64,000 nucleotides of DNA from Algibacter marinivivus (GTDB taxonomy: Bacteria; Bacteroidota; Bacteroidia; Flavobacteriales; Flavobacteriaceae), in the NCBI RefSeq assembly GCF_003143755.1, contig NZ_QFRI01000001.1, positions 1,014,051 to 1,078,050 on the forward strand, given 5' to 3'. Positions 9,588 through 19,011 of the stretch are shown here, piece after piece. Positions within the stretch are counted from its first letter, which is position 1, and the number at the start of each line of letters is the position of its first letter. Under the pieces are notes generated by a model. The model ran no database searches. It saw only the letters and a program-made list of their open reading frames with translations, and was not told the DNA's origin. The position numbers were made by a program, and so were the translations under genes.

Positions 9588-10715
9588 CTATAAATTTGAT
9601 ATAAATGAAACTATTTTATGACATGCCGTTCCATCACCATAAGGATTATGCAACATACTCATAGATTTATAACTGCTTTCGTTATTTAATAGATTATTTG
9701 TTTGCTTCACTATTTTATCAGTATCAGTACCAACCAATAAAACGGTTCCTACATCTACCGCTTCAGGACGCTCTGTAGTATCTCTCATAACTAAAACAGG
9801 TTTCCCTAAACTAGGAGCTTCTTCTTGGACTCCACCACTATCTGTTATAATTAAGTGTGATTTATTCATTAACCAAACAAAAGATGGGTATGACAAAGGA
9901 TGGATTAAATTTATATTACTAATATTCTCTAAAAGTTCATATACTGGTTTTTGAACGTTTGGGTTTAGATGCACAGGGTAAATAATTTGACAATCCTGAT
10001 TTTCTTGCGCTATTTGTTTTAAAGCTTTACAAATATTTATAAATCCTTGTCCATGATTTTCTCTCCTATGGCCTGTAACTAATATCAACCGTTTTGATAA
10101 ATCTAGAGAAGTTTTTAGGTTTTCAATTTCTGAGTCTTTAAAAAGAGGGGACTCAACTTTATATGTGCTAAACTTTAAAGCGTCAATTACAGTGTTTCCA
10201 GTAATTAATATGTTTTTATCAGACACATTCTCTCTCAATAAATTTTCTTTTGAAGTTGGTGTGGGAGAAAAATGGTAGTCAGATATACTTCCTGTAACAC
10301 TTCTATTTATCTCTTCTGGAAAAGGAGACCATTTATTAAATGTTCTAAGACCAGCTTCAATATGACACACTTTTGCGCCTGAATAAAATGCAGCTATACT
10401 AGTTGCCATTGTAGTTGTTGTATCTCCATGAACATAAACATAGTCTGGATTAAACTCTTCTAAAATAGGTTTTAAATTTGTTATTATATCCGCAGTTAAA
10501 GAATATAGGTTTTGATTTGGTTTCATTAAATCCAAATCAAAATCAGGTTTAATTTCAAAAAATTCTAGAACCTGGTCTAACATCTCTCGATGCTGAGCTG
10601 TGATGCATACTTTAGTTTCAAATTTATCATGGTTTTTTAAAAACTCTTTAACAAGAGGTGCCATTTTAATGGCTTCAGGTCTTGTTCCGAAAACAATTAA
10701 GTTTTTCTTTTTCAT
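9588..10715 (-). CDS. wecB: UDP-N-acetylglucosamine 2-epimerase (non-hydrolysing)
   Basis: The 375-residue GT-B fold enzyme begins with the diagnostic FGTRPEAIKMAPLV (residues 9-22). It carries CHIEAGLRT with FPEEINR, the GHRREN loop, and TDSGGVQEEAPSLGKPVLVMR for UDP binding. It interconverts UDP-GlcNAc and UDP-ManNAc, feeding wecC immediately downstream. It also abuts rmlD, whose stop lies next to it (the rmlD gene ends at 10716). The WbpI enzyme of the diacetamido-mannuronate pathway is a homologue, but its usual start motif is GARPQFIK, so a WecB role is favoured. A dual role remains possible. Confidence 0.87.
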   Translation of the reverse strand: MKKKNLIVFGTRPEAIKMAPLVKEFLKNHDKFETKVCITAQHREMLDQVLEFFEIKPDFDLDLMKPNQNLYSLTADIITNLKPILEEFNPDYVYVHGDTTTTMATSIAAFYSGAKVCHIEAGLRTFNKWSPFPEEINRSVTGSISDYHFSPTPTSKENLLRENVSDKNILITGNTVIDALKFSTYKVESPLFKDSEIENLKTSLDLSKRLILVTGHRRENHGQGFINICKALKQIAQENQDCQIIYPVHLNPNVQKPVYELLENISNINLIHPLSYPSFVWLMNKSHLIITDSGGVQEEAPSLGKPVLVMRDTTERPEAVDVGTVLLVGTDTDKIVKQTNNLLNNESSYKSMSMLHNPYGDGTACHKIVSFISNL

Positions 10716-11507
10716 TTATTTAGTATTTTCTAAAACACTGAATTTTGGTCGTCTTGCAAAAGTACAATAATTGTTTACTTTAACAAGGTTTATCTTATTA
10801 GACAAATTATTGTCTAACAGTATTTGCTTTGTAAAATCATACCAGGTCATTGGTTTTTTACCACAAAAATGATAGATACCAAATGACGGTGTGCTTTTAA
10901 GTATTGTATTAATAATATAGTTTGATAAACTAACTGTGTCTGTTGGGCATCCAGTTTGCTCAGTTGTAATAGAAAGTTCTGTTGCTATTTCTGCCTTCTT
11001 TAAAACGGTTTTATAAAAATTGTTTCCATATTTTTTACTATATAACCATGATGTTCTAATTATAAAATATTTTTTTAAAATATCCATAATATATTTTTCT
11101 CCGAGTAACTTAGATTTTCCATACTCATTTATAGGGTTTGTCGCATCTGTTGTTGTGTAAGGTTTATCTTTTTCACCATCAAATACATAATCAGTAGATA
11201 TGTGAATTAAAATAATATTATTCTCTCTACAAAGTTTAGCCAAATATTTAACACTATAAGCATTAATATTGAATGCTATTTTTGGTGTTCTTTCAGCTTG
11301 TTCTACATTAGTATAAGCCGCGCAATTTATACAGTAATCAAAATTATTGTTATTAAAATAATTTTTAACTTCATTATAATTAGTAATATCTAATTCTGCT
11401 TTGGTAACAAAAACAAAATCTAAGTTTAAATTATTTTTAAAGAATAATTCCTCAATTGTTTTACCTAATTGACCCGCTGCTCCAGTAACTAAAATTCTTT
11501 TATTCAT
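10716..11507 (-). CDS. rmlD: dTDP-4-dehydrorhamnose reductase
   Basis: I start this SDR protein at ATG 11507 (263 residues), giving MNKRILVTGAAGQLG with the NAD(P) site directly at the N-terminus. A longer open frame to 11591 would add 28 residues overlapping rmlC. Seen are TGAAGQLG, HISTDYVFDG, and the active site YGKSKLLGE (Y-x3-K). RmlD catalyses the last step of dTDP-L-rhamnose synthesis. The chosen start overlaps the end of rmlC by 8 bp, which fits the tight rmlB-A-C-D order. The C-terminal RRPKFSVLENTK matches the family's substrate-binding end. Slightly shorter than some homologues, otherwise normal. Confidence 0.87.
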   Translation of the reverse strand: MNKRILVTGAAGQLGKTIEELFFKNNLNLDFVFVTKAELDITNYNEVKNYFNNNNFDYCINCAAYTNVEQAERTPKIAFNINAYSVKYLAKLCRENNIILIHISTDYVFDGEKDKPYTTTDATNPINEYGKSKLLGEKYIMDILKKYFIIRTSWLYSKKYGNNFYKTVLKKAEIATELSITTEQTGCPTDTVSLSNYIINTILKSTPSFGIYHFCGKKPMTWYDFTKQILLDNNLSNKINLVKVNNYCTFARRPKFSVLENTK

Positions 11508-12054
11508 CAAGTTTAAATAACTTTTTAAATGGTGGTAGCTTTTTATCTTTATCAGAGAGTTTAAGTAAGTTTTCAGGAACGCCCCATTCAATGTCTAATT
11601 CATCATCATTAAATATAATACCAGATTCAGATTCTTTATTGTAAAAATTATCACATTTATAGGACAAAATTGTATTATCCTCCAATGCAATAAATCCATG
11701 GGCAAAACCTTTTGGAATGTATAGCTGTTTATGTTCAATGTCCTCTAATATAATGGAAAAATATTTTCCAAAAGTAGGTGAGTCTGGTCTTACATCCACG
11801 CAAACATCCAATATTTTTCCCTTTACAACCTTTATTAATTTTGATTGAGAAAATTGTCCTTTTTGAAAATGCAAACCCCTTAAAACATGTTTTGAAGATT
11901 TTGATTGATTATCTTGAACAAAATTCACTTTAACACCTGTTTCTCTTTCAAACTTTTTTTTATTAAAGCTTTCAAAAAAAAAACCTCTTTCATCTTTAAA
12001 TAAAGTTGGTGTAATTACAAAGCACCCTTTTAAATATGTTTCTTCAAACTTCAT
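11500..12054 (-). CDS. rmlC: dTDP-4-dehydrorhamnose 3,5-epimerase
   Basis: A 184-residue cupin. The conserved features are DERGFFFESFN (21-31), QDNQSKSSKHVLRGLHFQ with the catalytic His in RGLHFQ, DVRPDSPTFGK, and IPKGFAHGF. It epimerises C3 and C5 of dTDP-4-keto-6-deoxyglucose, the third step to dTDP-L-rhamnose. It lies 3 bp after rmlA and overlaps rmlD, so the four rml genes are translated as a compact block. The length and motifs are typical. Confidence 0.93.
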   Translation of the reverse strand: MKFEETYLKGCFVITPTLFKDERGFFFESFNKKKFERETGVKVNFVQDNQSKSSKHVLRGLHFQKGQFSQSKLIKVVKGKILDVCVDVRPDSPTFGKYFSIILEDIEHKQLYIPKGFAHGFIALEDNTILSYKCDNFYNKESESGIIFNDDELDIEWGVPENLLKLSDKDKKLPPFKKLFKLDE

Positions 12055-12057
12055 ATT

Positions 12058-12915
12058 CTAAATTAATTTCTGAAGATATTCTCCATATCCACTTTTAAGA
12101 AGTGGTTTGGCCAATTTAATTAATTGCTTTTTATTAATAAAACCCATTTTGAAAGCCATTTCTTCTATACATCCTATTTTTGTTCCTTGCCTATCTTCAA
12201 TTACTTGAACAAACTGAGAAGCTTGCATCAATGATGCAAAAGTACCAGTATCTAACCATGCAGTACCTTTATCTAAAATTTGAACATTAAGAGCCCCTTG
12301 ATGGAGATATACTTTATTAACATCAGTAATTTCTAACTCTCCTCTAGCACTAGGCTTAATGCTTTTTGCTATATTTATAACAGAATTATCATAAAAATAA
12401 ATACCTGGTACCGCAAAATTTGATTTAGGCTTAACCGGTTTTTCTTCAATAGATATGGCTTTATTATCCTTGTCAAAATCAACAACACCATAACGCTGAG
12501 GATCTTGAACATGATATGCAAAAATAACGCCTCCCTTGGGATTAATATTAGCTTGCAAAGTCTTTTCTAATCCTGAACCATAAAAAATATTATCTCCTAA
12601 AATAAGCGCAACACTATCATTTCCTATAAACGTTTCTCCTATAATAAATGCCTCGGCTAATCCATTGGGTTTTTCTTGAACCGCATATTCAAACTTACAA
12701 CCATAATCACTTCCACTTCCTAAAAGCGCTTTGAATTCTGGTAAATCTTTAGATGTAGAAATAATAAGAACCTCTCTAATTCCAGATGACATTAAAGTTG
12801 TTAAAGGGTAAAAAATCATTGGTTTATCATATACAGGCATGAGCTGTTTACTCACTACTTTTGTAAGTGGATATAAACGTGTCCCTGAACCGCCTGCTAG
12901 TATAATTCCTTTCAT
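12058..12915 (-). CDS. rmlA: Glucose-1-phosphate thymidylyltransferase
   Basis: A 285-residue nucleotidyltransferase beginning [18 protein letters not shown], the GxGTRxxP signature. It continues with [25 protein letters not shown] for metal binding, and the family ending KSGYGEYLQ. It forms dTDP-glucose from dTTP and glucose-1-phosphate, the first and feedback-regulated step to dTDP-L-rhamnose. The ATG overlaps the stop codon of rmlB (TAATG), so translation is probably coupled. The length is normal for RmlA short forms. Confidence 0.94.
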   Translation of the reverse strand: MKGIILAGGSGTRLYPLTKVVSKQLMPVYDKPMIFYPLTTLMSSGIREVLIISTSKDLPEFKALLGSGSDYGCKFEYAVQEKPNGLAEAFIIGETFIGNDSVALILGDNIFYGSGLEKTLQANINPKGGVIFAYHVQDPQRYGVVDFDKDNKAISIEEKPVKPKSNFAVPGIYFYDNSVINIAKSIKPSARGELEITDVNKVYLHQGALNVQILDKGTAWLDTGTFASLMQASQFVQVIEDRQGTKIGCIEEMAFKMGFINKKQLIKLAKPLLKSGYGEYLQKLI

Positions 12916-13922
12916 TATTCTTGATATTTTTTAATATACCAATCAATTGTTTTTCTTATTCCTGATTCAAAATTCTCTTTTGAAACCCACTCTAAATCAT
13001 TTTCTATTTTAGAAGCATCTATGGCATATCTATAATCGTGACCTGGTCTGTCTTTGACAAAAGATATTTGGTCTTTATAAGGTTTCTTTTTAGGTAAAAC
13101 CTCATCTAATATGCTGCAAATTGTATTTGCAATATATAAATTATTTCTTTCGTTCTTTCCACCAATATTATAGGTTTCCCCTGTTATACCTTTATTAAAA
13201 GCTAAATTAATACCTTCGCAATGGTCTTCTACATACAACCAATCTCTAATATTTTCACCATCTCCGTAAATAGGAATAGGTTCGTTACTTAGTGCTTTTC
13301 TAATAATAGTAGGAATCAATTTCTCATCATGCTGTTTTGGTCCATAATTATTTGAACAATTAGTGGTTACAACATTTAATCCATAAGTATGAAAATAACT
13401 TCTAACAATAAAATCAGATGATGCTTTTGAAGCACTATAAGGGCTGTTAGGCGCATAAGGTGTTTCCTCTGTGAATAAGCCTTCATCACCTAAGGTTCCG
13501 TATACCTCATCCGTTGATATATGTAGAAACCTCGAAGCTTTATGCTTAGGTTTGATTTGGTGAGGTAACAACATCCAATGATTTTTAGCAACATCCAATA
13601 AATTAAATGTACCTAAAACATTAGTGTTTATAAACTCATTAGGGTTTTTAATGGAATTGTCTACATGTGATTCAGCAGCAAAATGAATCACACCATTAAA
13701 ATCATATTTAGCAAACAAATTTTCAATTAAATTTCTATCACAAATATCTCCCTTAACAAATACATAATTAGGATTATTATTAATTTCATGTAAATTAGAA
13801 AGCTCACCTGCGTAAGTGAGCTTATCTATATTTATAATTTTGATATTCTTATGACGGTTTAAAAAATATGTTATAAAATTAGATCCAATAAAACCATATC
13901 CACCTGTTACTAAGATAATCAT
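12915..13922 (-). CDS. rmlB: dTDP-glucose 4,6-dehydratase
   Basis: A 335-residue extended SDR. Seen are [11 protein letters not shown] (NAD site, residues 6-16), [24 protein letters not shown] with catalytic Asp-Glu, and [15 protein letters not shown] with the active-site Tyr-Lys. It converts dTDP-glucose to dTDP-4-keto-6-deoxyglucose, the second step of rhamnose synthesis. It heads the rmlB-A-C-D block, 3 bp after the Wzz-like gene. The motifs match RmlB over its whole length. Confidence 0.94.
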   Translation of the reverse strand: MIILVTGGYGFIGSNFITYFLNRHKNIKIINIDKLTYAGELSNLHEINNNPNYVFVKGDICDRNLIENLFAKYDFNGVIHFAAESHVDNSIKNPNEFINTNVLGTFNLLDVAKNHWMLLPHQIKPKHKASRFLHISTDEVYGTLGDEGLFTEETPYAPNSPYSASKASSDFIVRSYFHTYGLNVVTTNCSNNYGPKQHDEKLIPTIIRKALSNEPIPIYGDGENIRDWLYVEDHCEGINLAFNKGITGETYNIGGKNERNNLYIANTICSILDEVLPKKKPYKDQISFVKDRPGHDYRYAIDASKIENDLEWVSKENFESGIRKTIDWYIKKYQE

Positions 13923-13925
13923 TGT

Positions 13926-15005
13926 TTATATTTCATTTTTATACTTATCCAGAAATCTAATAAATTCCCTAATAGATAGAAATGCTACAGCTAGAAAGGC
14001 AAACAATATAGAATAAACAACTTTTTTTGTTGTTTTTCTTCCAAAGAACGACACAGATATGTCTAAAATCCCTTCTGATTGTTCTATTGAAATTATATCA
14101 ATAATATTTGCTTTGTCAGATTTTTGACGACCAATTAAAGCCAATTCTTTTCTTAAGACCAAATTACTATTAAATAATTCAAACTCTTTAGTTTCATTAT
14201 TATCTTTAGTATTATCAATAGTAACACTGGTTTGAGAACCACTTAATGGCTGTTGATTTAATTTACTTTCTAAAACTCTTTGATATGTCTTTCGTAAAGA
14301 ATCTGACTCCTTTAAAGATTCTAGTACTGCTCTTTCTCTTATAATAATTTCTAAAGAGTCTTTTTGTTTTTCTAATTTAAAATATGGAATCGACTCTACG
14401 TTTTTAATTATCCTTCGTAATACACCGCTAAAGTCTCTATTTGAATTAGCTAAAATTGTGATTTTTTGTTCTTCAAAATCATAATTATTAGAGTTTTCTA
14501 AAAATGTTTCAAAATCTGTTTCTAATATAAATACAGAATCTACTTCTTTAATGTAATCATAATAAAGTTTCCTTTGCTGATTTTCACTTAAAACGGTCTC
14601 CATGTTAAACCCAGAAATCCCATTAACATCTTTAGAATCAATTCCTAATTTTTTATTTAATGCTAATGAATCTGATGCTAAAATTAAATTATTGTAATAA
14701 TCAATTGTATTATTAAGTGCTTTTCCAGTATCATAGTTTTGTTTAATAATAATACTTGATTTGAAAATTGGTTTAGAAAGTTTTTCTTTAGTAAACCCTA
14801 TACAAAAACCAATAATTGCAGCAACTATAATTGTTATAATGTGTGTTTTTGCAAAAAACACACACCAAACAAAAGCCAAAAATAACTTGTACAGAATTTT
14901 ACCGCAAAACTTAAAGAAGTTATCAAACATTCTGCCAATTAACTTAAACAATTGACCTAAGTCTACCTCTTCAGATTGCTGTGACTGTTGCGAATCTTTA
15001 CTCAT
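13926..15005 (-). CDS. Wzz-like polysaccharide chain-length determinant
   Basis: The 359-residue protein has a Gln/Ser-rich N-terminus, a hydrophobic region at about 35-75 that contains TM1, a long polar middle with KLSKPIFKSSIIIKQNYDTG, and a second TM near 332-352 before RFLDKYKNEI. Two flanking helices around a large periplasmic coiled region is the Wzz/PCP architecture. Such proteins set the modal length of O-antigen or capsule chains with the Wzy polymerase. The position between rmlB and the 562-residue gene, with gaps of 3 and 9 bp, supports this. The sequence match to classic Wzz is weak, so the assignment relies on topology and context. Confidence 0.7.
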   Translation of the reverse strand: MSKDSQQSQQSEEVDLGQLFKLIGRMFDNFFKFCGKILYKLFLAFVWCVFFAKTHIITIIVAAIIGFCIGFTKEKLSKPIFKSSIIIKQNYDTGKALNNTIDYYNNLILASDSLALNKKLGIDSKDVNGISGFNMETVLSENQQRKLYYDYIKEVDSVFILETDFETFLENSNNYDFEEQKITILANSNRDFSGVLRRIIKNVESIPYFKLEKQKDSLEIIIRERAVLESLKESDSLRKTYQRVLESKLNQQPLSGSQTSVTIDNTKDNNETKEFELFNSNLVLRKELALIGRQKSDKANIIDIISIEQSEGILDISVSFFGRKTTKKVVYSILFAFLAVAFLSIREFIRFLDKYKNEI

Positions 15006-15014
15006 AATTTTTTA

Positions 15015-16703
15015 TTAATTAAATATTTGTTCTAAAATTGTTCTTGTTATTAAATACGTTGGTTTGACTCCTGATGTCCCCAACCCACCCGATGCCAAAG
15101 TTGCACCAGTTTTTAATGGATTATCACTAGCATAATAAGCGTATCTTACTTTTACATTAGGCTTAATACTTCCGCGCACCTTTGACGCAGCTTGAATGGC
15201 TTTTTGATAATGTGCCCCTTCCATTTCTAAGCCGATGACCTGCCATGTTGAATTGTAAAAGAACTTCAAAATGTCTTTATTTTGTAAAGAAGTACCTAAA
15301 ACCGTAACCATAGATCCTTCACATATACTAATCCCTTGACCTTCTAAATCTTTTCTTTTCAATTCGTTTTCAAATGGATAATTATCTGCTGTACCTTCAA
15401 AAATATGGGCAGAAGGAATCATAATATCTCCTTTACCTCCTTCTAAAATACCTGCTTTACCCATAATGGAAATAGACTCTACATTAAGGTGGTATTCGGT
15501 CTTATTTTGCTTGAATGGTTTTAATAACTCATCAATGGTTTCATAAGCCTGTTCACCAAACGCATAATCCATGACCAATATAACAGGTTTTTTTTGTTTT
15601 AAACTTGTTTCAGACACTTTAATATCCATTTTGTCAACATCAAGTTTAGATGTGTCAAATATTTGAACGTCAATATTTGTTCCTGATGTATCCTCAATAT
15701 AAATCATCCCATTTTGCAACGCTTGTTTTGTAACTTTATTGCGTAAGCTTTGGTTTTCTTTTTTACTCAAAGATTGATATACTTCAAATATGTCTCCTTC
15801 TTGTTTATTAGGTTTTATTACTTCAAAAGCAAATAGTGTATTCATAACACTATGCATGTTAGCACTTATAATATGAATTGGTCTATCTAACAGGTTGTTT
15901 TTATGAAGTTGGTCTTTAATTTCATCTGCCCAAATTTCACCATGAATATGATGTCCAATACGCTCTCTTAAAACAGGGCTAAAAGTCACTGTCCTTTTAT
16001 TATTATTCACTAATTCTTCAATGGCTAGCTTCCCTAACCAATATATAATATGAAGAAATCTCTCTGGTTGAGAAGGTGTAGCAAACTCTTTATAGATTGA
16101 ACTTAATTCATTAAATGTCCTTCCTAAAATATTAGCAGCATGGGTAATTGCTACTTCCCGTTCTTTTTGCGTAAGCTCTTTTTTAGATAAAACTGTTTTT
16201 TCTATCTTTTTCCAATCTCTTGTTGTTGAACCTTGTTCATTAATTAAAACTCGGTTACTAATTTTATGAGATTCAATAAACAAAAAAGTAAGATGCGTTA
16301 GAATATCATAAATTTCAGATCGTCCACGTGTAATCTCAATATTCATTTGTTCATCATCAATTCTGTAACAGTTACGACGACGCTTTTCAGGAATTATAGG
16401 TGTAAAATGTGATGTGGAATATCCTTCGTCACTGGTTAAATTAATAAATGTACACTCTTCGATACCTTGCGGTAATCTGTCTATAACATAAATTAATCCT
16501 TCTAGTTCTGCTTTTTCGTCACCTACAGACCCATAAATTTCTGGTCTTAACAATAATAGAGATTTTCTTAAAGTTTCACCAGAAACTCCCATTGGTTTAT
16601 AAAACCCTCTATTAAATAAATGACGCATAGTAATGTACATCCGCTCAATAGCATTCGAGCTTTCTTGAGCACGTGTTCTCTCATGATGTTTTTTACTGCG
16701 CAT
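15015..16703 (-). CDS. Conserved Bacteroidota protein with nucleoside-phosphorylase-like C-terminus
   Basis: I do not know the function of this 562-residue soluble protein; it may be what databases call DUF6909. The N-terminal ~230 residues are helical, with a basic start and a segment AHFTPIIPEKRRRNCYR-like in character near 115-130. The C-terminal ~250 residues show SIMGKAGIL, GDIMIPSAH, GLEMEGAHYQKAI and YASDNPL, a pattern recalling the PNP/UDP phosphorylase fold, where M-E-G binds the ribose and a nearby D acts on the base. It heads the long polysaccharide operon (9 bp before the Wzz-like gene) and has a -7 element upstream. A role in nucleotide-sugar metabolism or regulation is inference only. 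Confidence 0.65.
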   Translation of the reverse strand: MRSKKHHERTRAQESSNAIERMYITMRHLFNRGFYKPMGVSGETLRKSLLLLRPEIYGSVGDEKAELEGLIYVIDRLPQGIEECTFINLTSDEGYSTSHFTPIIPEKRRRNCYRIDDEQMNIEITRGRSEIYDILTHLTFLFIESHKISNRVLINEQGSTTRDWKKIEKTVLSKKELTQKEREVAITHAANILGRTFNELSSIYKEFATPSQPERFLHIIYWLGKLAIEELVNNNKRTVTFSPVLRERIGHHIHGEIWADEIKDQLHKNNLLDRPIHIISANMHSVMNTLFAFEVIKPNKQEGDIFEVYQSLSKKENQSLRNKVTKQALQNGMIYIEDTSGTNIDVQIFDTSKLDVDKMDIKVSETSLKQKKPVILVMDYAFGEQAYETIDELLKPFKQNKTEYHLNVESISIMGKAGILEGGKGDIMIPSAHIFEGTADNYPFENELKRKDLEGQGISICEGSMVTVLGTSLQNKDILKFFYNSTWQVIGLEMEGAHYQKAIQAASKVRGSIKPNVKVRYAYYASDNPLKTGATLASGGLGTSGVKPTYLITRTILEQIFN

Positions 16704-16722
16704 AGTTTTAATTTGGTTGTGC

Positions 16723-16730
16723 CAAATATA
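16723..16730 (-). promoter_or_regulatory. -7 element heading the long polysaccharide operon
   Basis: The minus strand reads TATATTTG, an exact TANNTTTG match, 20 bp upstream of the ATG at 16703. Genes from here down to about position 982 follow with short gaps or overlaps, apart from a 77-bp gap after the flippase gene, so this may drive a transcript of roughly 15 kb. No convincing -33 element was seen. Confidence 0.45.
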
Positions 16731-16792
16731 CTACTATTTGTATTAATTTTTAAATGGAAAATTATTAATAACTATAGAGTTCAATCCAGTTA

Positions 16793-17839
16793 TTATTTAC
16801 TGCGATACCAATCATAAAGTTTCTCTATTCCTTCTTCGATCTCAATTTTGTGTTGCCAACCTTTACTATTAATTTTTGACACATTAGTAAGCTTTCTTTG
16901 GGTACCATCTGGCATGTCAGAGTTGTAAACTAAATCACCTTCAAAACCAATTATAGTTTTTATTGCTTCTCCAAGCTCTTTTATTGAAATATCCTTACCT
17001 GATCCAATATTAATATGTGTGTTTTTAATTTCTTTTTGATCTATTGGATAAGTGTCTTTAAAATCAATATTTTCAAGGATAAAAACACATGCTTCTGCCA
17101 TATCTTCACTCCATAAAAACTCTCTTCTAGGTGTTCCAGTTCCCCAAATTTCAACACTTGATGCTGTAACACCTATTTGCGATAGATATTGTTTAGCTTT
17201 ATCTATTTTGTTTAAATTTAAATCTGCTAAAACCTCAACATATTTGTTTTCTGAAAGCAATTTTGCTAAATGAATTTTTCTAATTAAAGCTGGTAATACA
17301 TGAGATTTTTCCAAATCAAAATTATCATTTGGCCCATATAAATTGGTAGGCATTACAGAAATAAAATTAGTATTATACTGTATATTATAACTCTCACACA
17401 TTTTTATTCCAGCTATTTTAGCTAAAGCATAAGGCTCGTTAGTGTACTCTAAAGAATCAGTTAATAAATATTCTTCTTTAATAGGTTGAGGCGCGTTTTT
17501 GGGGTAAATACACGTGCTTCCTAAAAACAACAACTTTTTTACTTGGTTTAAATATGAATGATGAATGACATTATTTTGAATCATTAAATTTTCATAAATA
17601 AAATTTGCACGATATGTATTATTTGCCAAAATTCCCCCAACTTTTGCTGCTGCTAACACAACATATTCGGGGTTTTCTAAATCAAAAAACTGAGAAACTT
17701 CTACTTGATTTGTTAAGTCCAGTTCATTATGTGTTCTAGTTACTATGTTAGAGTACCCTTTTTGTTTAAGTGTTTTAAGAATTGCTGAACCAACTAAACC
17801 TTTATGGCCAGCTACGTATATTTTAGAAGTTTTATTCAA
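16793..17839 (-). CDS. fcl: GDP-L-fucose synthase
   Basis: A 348-residue SDR. It shows [11 protein letters not shown] (NADP site, 11-21), the catalytic Ser in [24 protein letters not shown] with the Tyr-Lys pair, and [18 protein letters not shown], the GDP-fucose synthase signature. It performs the epimerase and reductase steps from GDP-4-keto-6-deoxymannose to GDP-L-fucose. It starts inside the end of gmd (8-bp overlap), so the two enzymes are coupled. Compared with the roughly 320-residue E. coli enzyme it is longer, with an extra segment around residues 205-235 before the GTGTP motif. Confidence 0.92.
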   Translation of the reverse strand: MNKTSKIYVAGHKGLVGSAILKTLKQKGYSNIVTRTHNELDLTNQVEVSQFFDLENPEYVVLAAAKVGGILANNTYRANFIYENLMIQNNVIHHSYLNQVKKLLFLGSTCIYPKNAPQPIKEEYLLTDSLEYTNEPYALAKIAGIKMCESYNIQYNTNFISVMPTNLYGPNDNFDLEKSHVLPALIRKIHLAKLLSENKYVEVLADLNLNKIDKAKQYLSQIGVTASSVEIWGTGTPRREFLWSEDMAEACVFILENIDFKDTYPIDQKEIKNTHINIGSGKDISIKELGEAIKTIIGFEGDLVYNSDMPDGTQRKLTNVSKINSKGWQHKIEIEEGIEKLYDWYRSK

Positions 17840-18950
17840 AATAATTTTTAATGGTATATCCTCCTGCTTTTAAATATTCTTCTTTCTTCATCAACTTTAA
17901 ATCACTACTCATCATATCATCAACCAAATTTTTTAAATCGTATTTTGGTTCCCATCCTAACTTTTCTTTAGCTTTTGTTGCATCTCCAATCAGCAAATCT
18001 ACTTCGGTTGGGCGATAATATTTTTCATCAACACAAACTACCTCTTTACCTATCTCCAAGTTATAATTGTTATTATCACATGCTTTGACATAACCCTTTT
18101 CACTTACTCCGTTGCCTTTAAATTCTAAAGAAATTCCTATATGAGAAAAACACATTTTAACAAAGTCCCTGACAGATGTTGTTTTACCTGTTGCTATTAC
18201 CCAATCTTCAGCTTCATCCGCCTGAAGAATCATCCACATCACACGTACATAATCTTTGGCATGCCCCCAATCTCTTTTTGCGTCTAAGTTACCAAGGTAA
18301 ATTTTTTCTTGAAGCCCTAAAGCAATTTTTGATGTAGCTCTGGTTATTTTTCTAGTTACAAATGTTTCACCTCTTATTGGTGATTCATGATTAAATAGTA
18401 TTCCATTACATGCAAATAAGTTATATGCTTCTCTGTAATTAACCGTTATCCAATAGGCGTACATTTTTGCTACAGCGTAGGGACTTCGTGGATAAAAAGG
18501 TGTCGTTTCAGTTTGAGGAACTTCTTGAACCTTTCCATAAAGTTCTGAAGTTGATGCTTGATAAACTCTTGTTTTATTTGTAAGCCCTAAAAGCCTAACA
18601 GCTTCCAGTATCCTTAATGCTCCCATGCCATCAGTATCTGCAGTATACTCAGCCATTTCAAAAGATACATGAACATGACTCATAGCAGCTAAATTATAAA
18701 TCTCATCAGGTTGTACTTGTTTTATAATTCTAGTTAAATTTGTACTATCAGTTAAGTCGCCATAATGCAAAATAAAATTAACATCTTCTTCATGAGGATC
18801 TTGATATAAATGGTCAATTCTATCGGTGTTAAATTGTGAAGCTCTTCTTTTAATGCCATGAACTTCGTATCCTTTATTAAGCAGAAATTCACTTAAATAA
18901 GCACCGTCTTGTCCAGTAACTCCAGTAATTAATGCAACTTTTTTAGGCAT
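17832..18950 (-). CDS. gmd: GDP-mannose 4,6-dehydratase
   Basis: A 372-residue SDR with [16 protein letters not shown] (residues 9-24), [32 protein letters not shown] containing the Ser/Glu catalytic residues, and [11 protein letters not shown] with the Tyr-Lys pair. [17 protein letters not shown] is diagnostic. It makes GDP-4-keto-6-deoxy-D-mannose, which fcl turns into GDP-L-fucose. It is the first gene of a two-gene unit with its own -7 element 36 bp upstream. The motifs and length are typical. Confidence 0.95.
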   Translation of the reverse strand: MPKKVALITGVTGQDGAYLSEFLLNKGYEVHGIKRRASQFNTDRIDHLYQDPHEEDVNFILHYGDLTDSTNLTRIIKQVQPDEIYNLAAMSHVHVSFEMAEYTADTDGMGALRILEAVRLLGLTNKTRVYQASTSELYGKVQEVPQTETTPFYPRSPYAVAKMYAYWITVNYREAYNLFACNGILFNHESPIRGETFVTRKITRATSKIALGLQEKIYLGNLDAKRDWGHAKDYVRVMWMILQADEAEDWVIATGKTTSVRDFVKMCFSHIGISLEFKGNGVSEKGYVKACDNNNYNLEIGKEVVCVDEKYYRPTEVDLLIGDATKAKEKLGWEPKYDLKNLVDDMMSSDLKLMKKEEYLKAGGYTIKNYFE

Positions 18951-18985
18951 AATTTTTTAATTTAGTATATAATCATCAATTTAAA

Positions 18986-18993
18986 CAAAAATA
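18986..18993 (-). promoter_or_regulatory. -7 element upstream of gmd
   Basis: The minus strand reads TATTTTTG, an exact TANNTTTG match, in the 61-bp gap after the GH3-like gene and 36 bp before the gmd ATG. Confidence 0.4.
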
Positions 18994-19011
18994 GTATAAC
19001 TGTATTCATCT

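Noticed and set aside
11508-11591. Longer N-terminus of RmlD
   Set aside because: The 28 extra residues lie within rmlC and precede the natural NAD-site start MNKRILVTG.
16321-17520. Further CACGTG hexamers (near 16323, 16674 and 17512) and near 41704 as extra parS sites
   Set aside because: They lack the symmetric TGTTC/GAACA arms and lie inside coding sequence.
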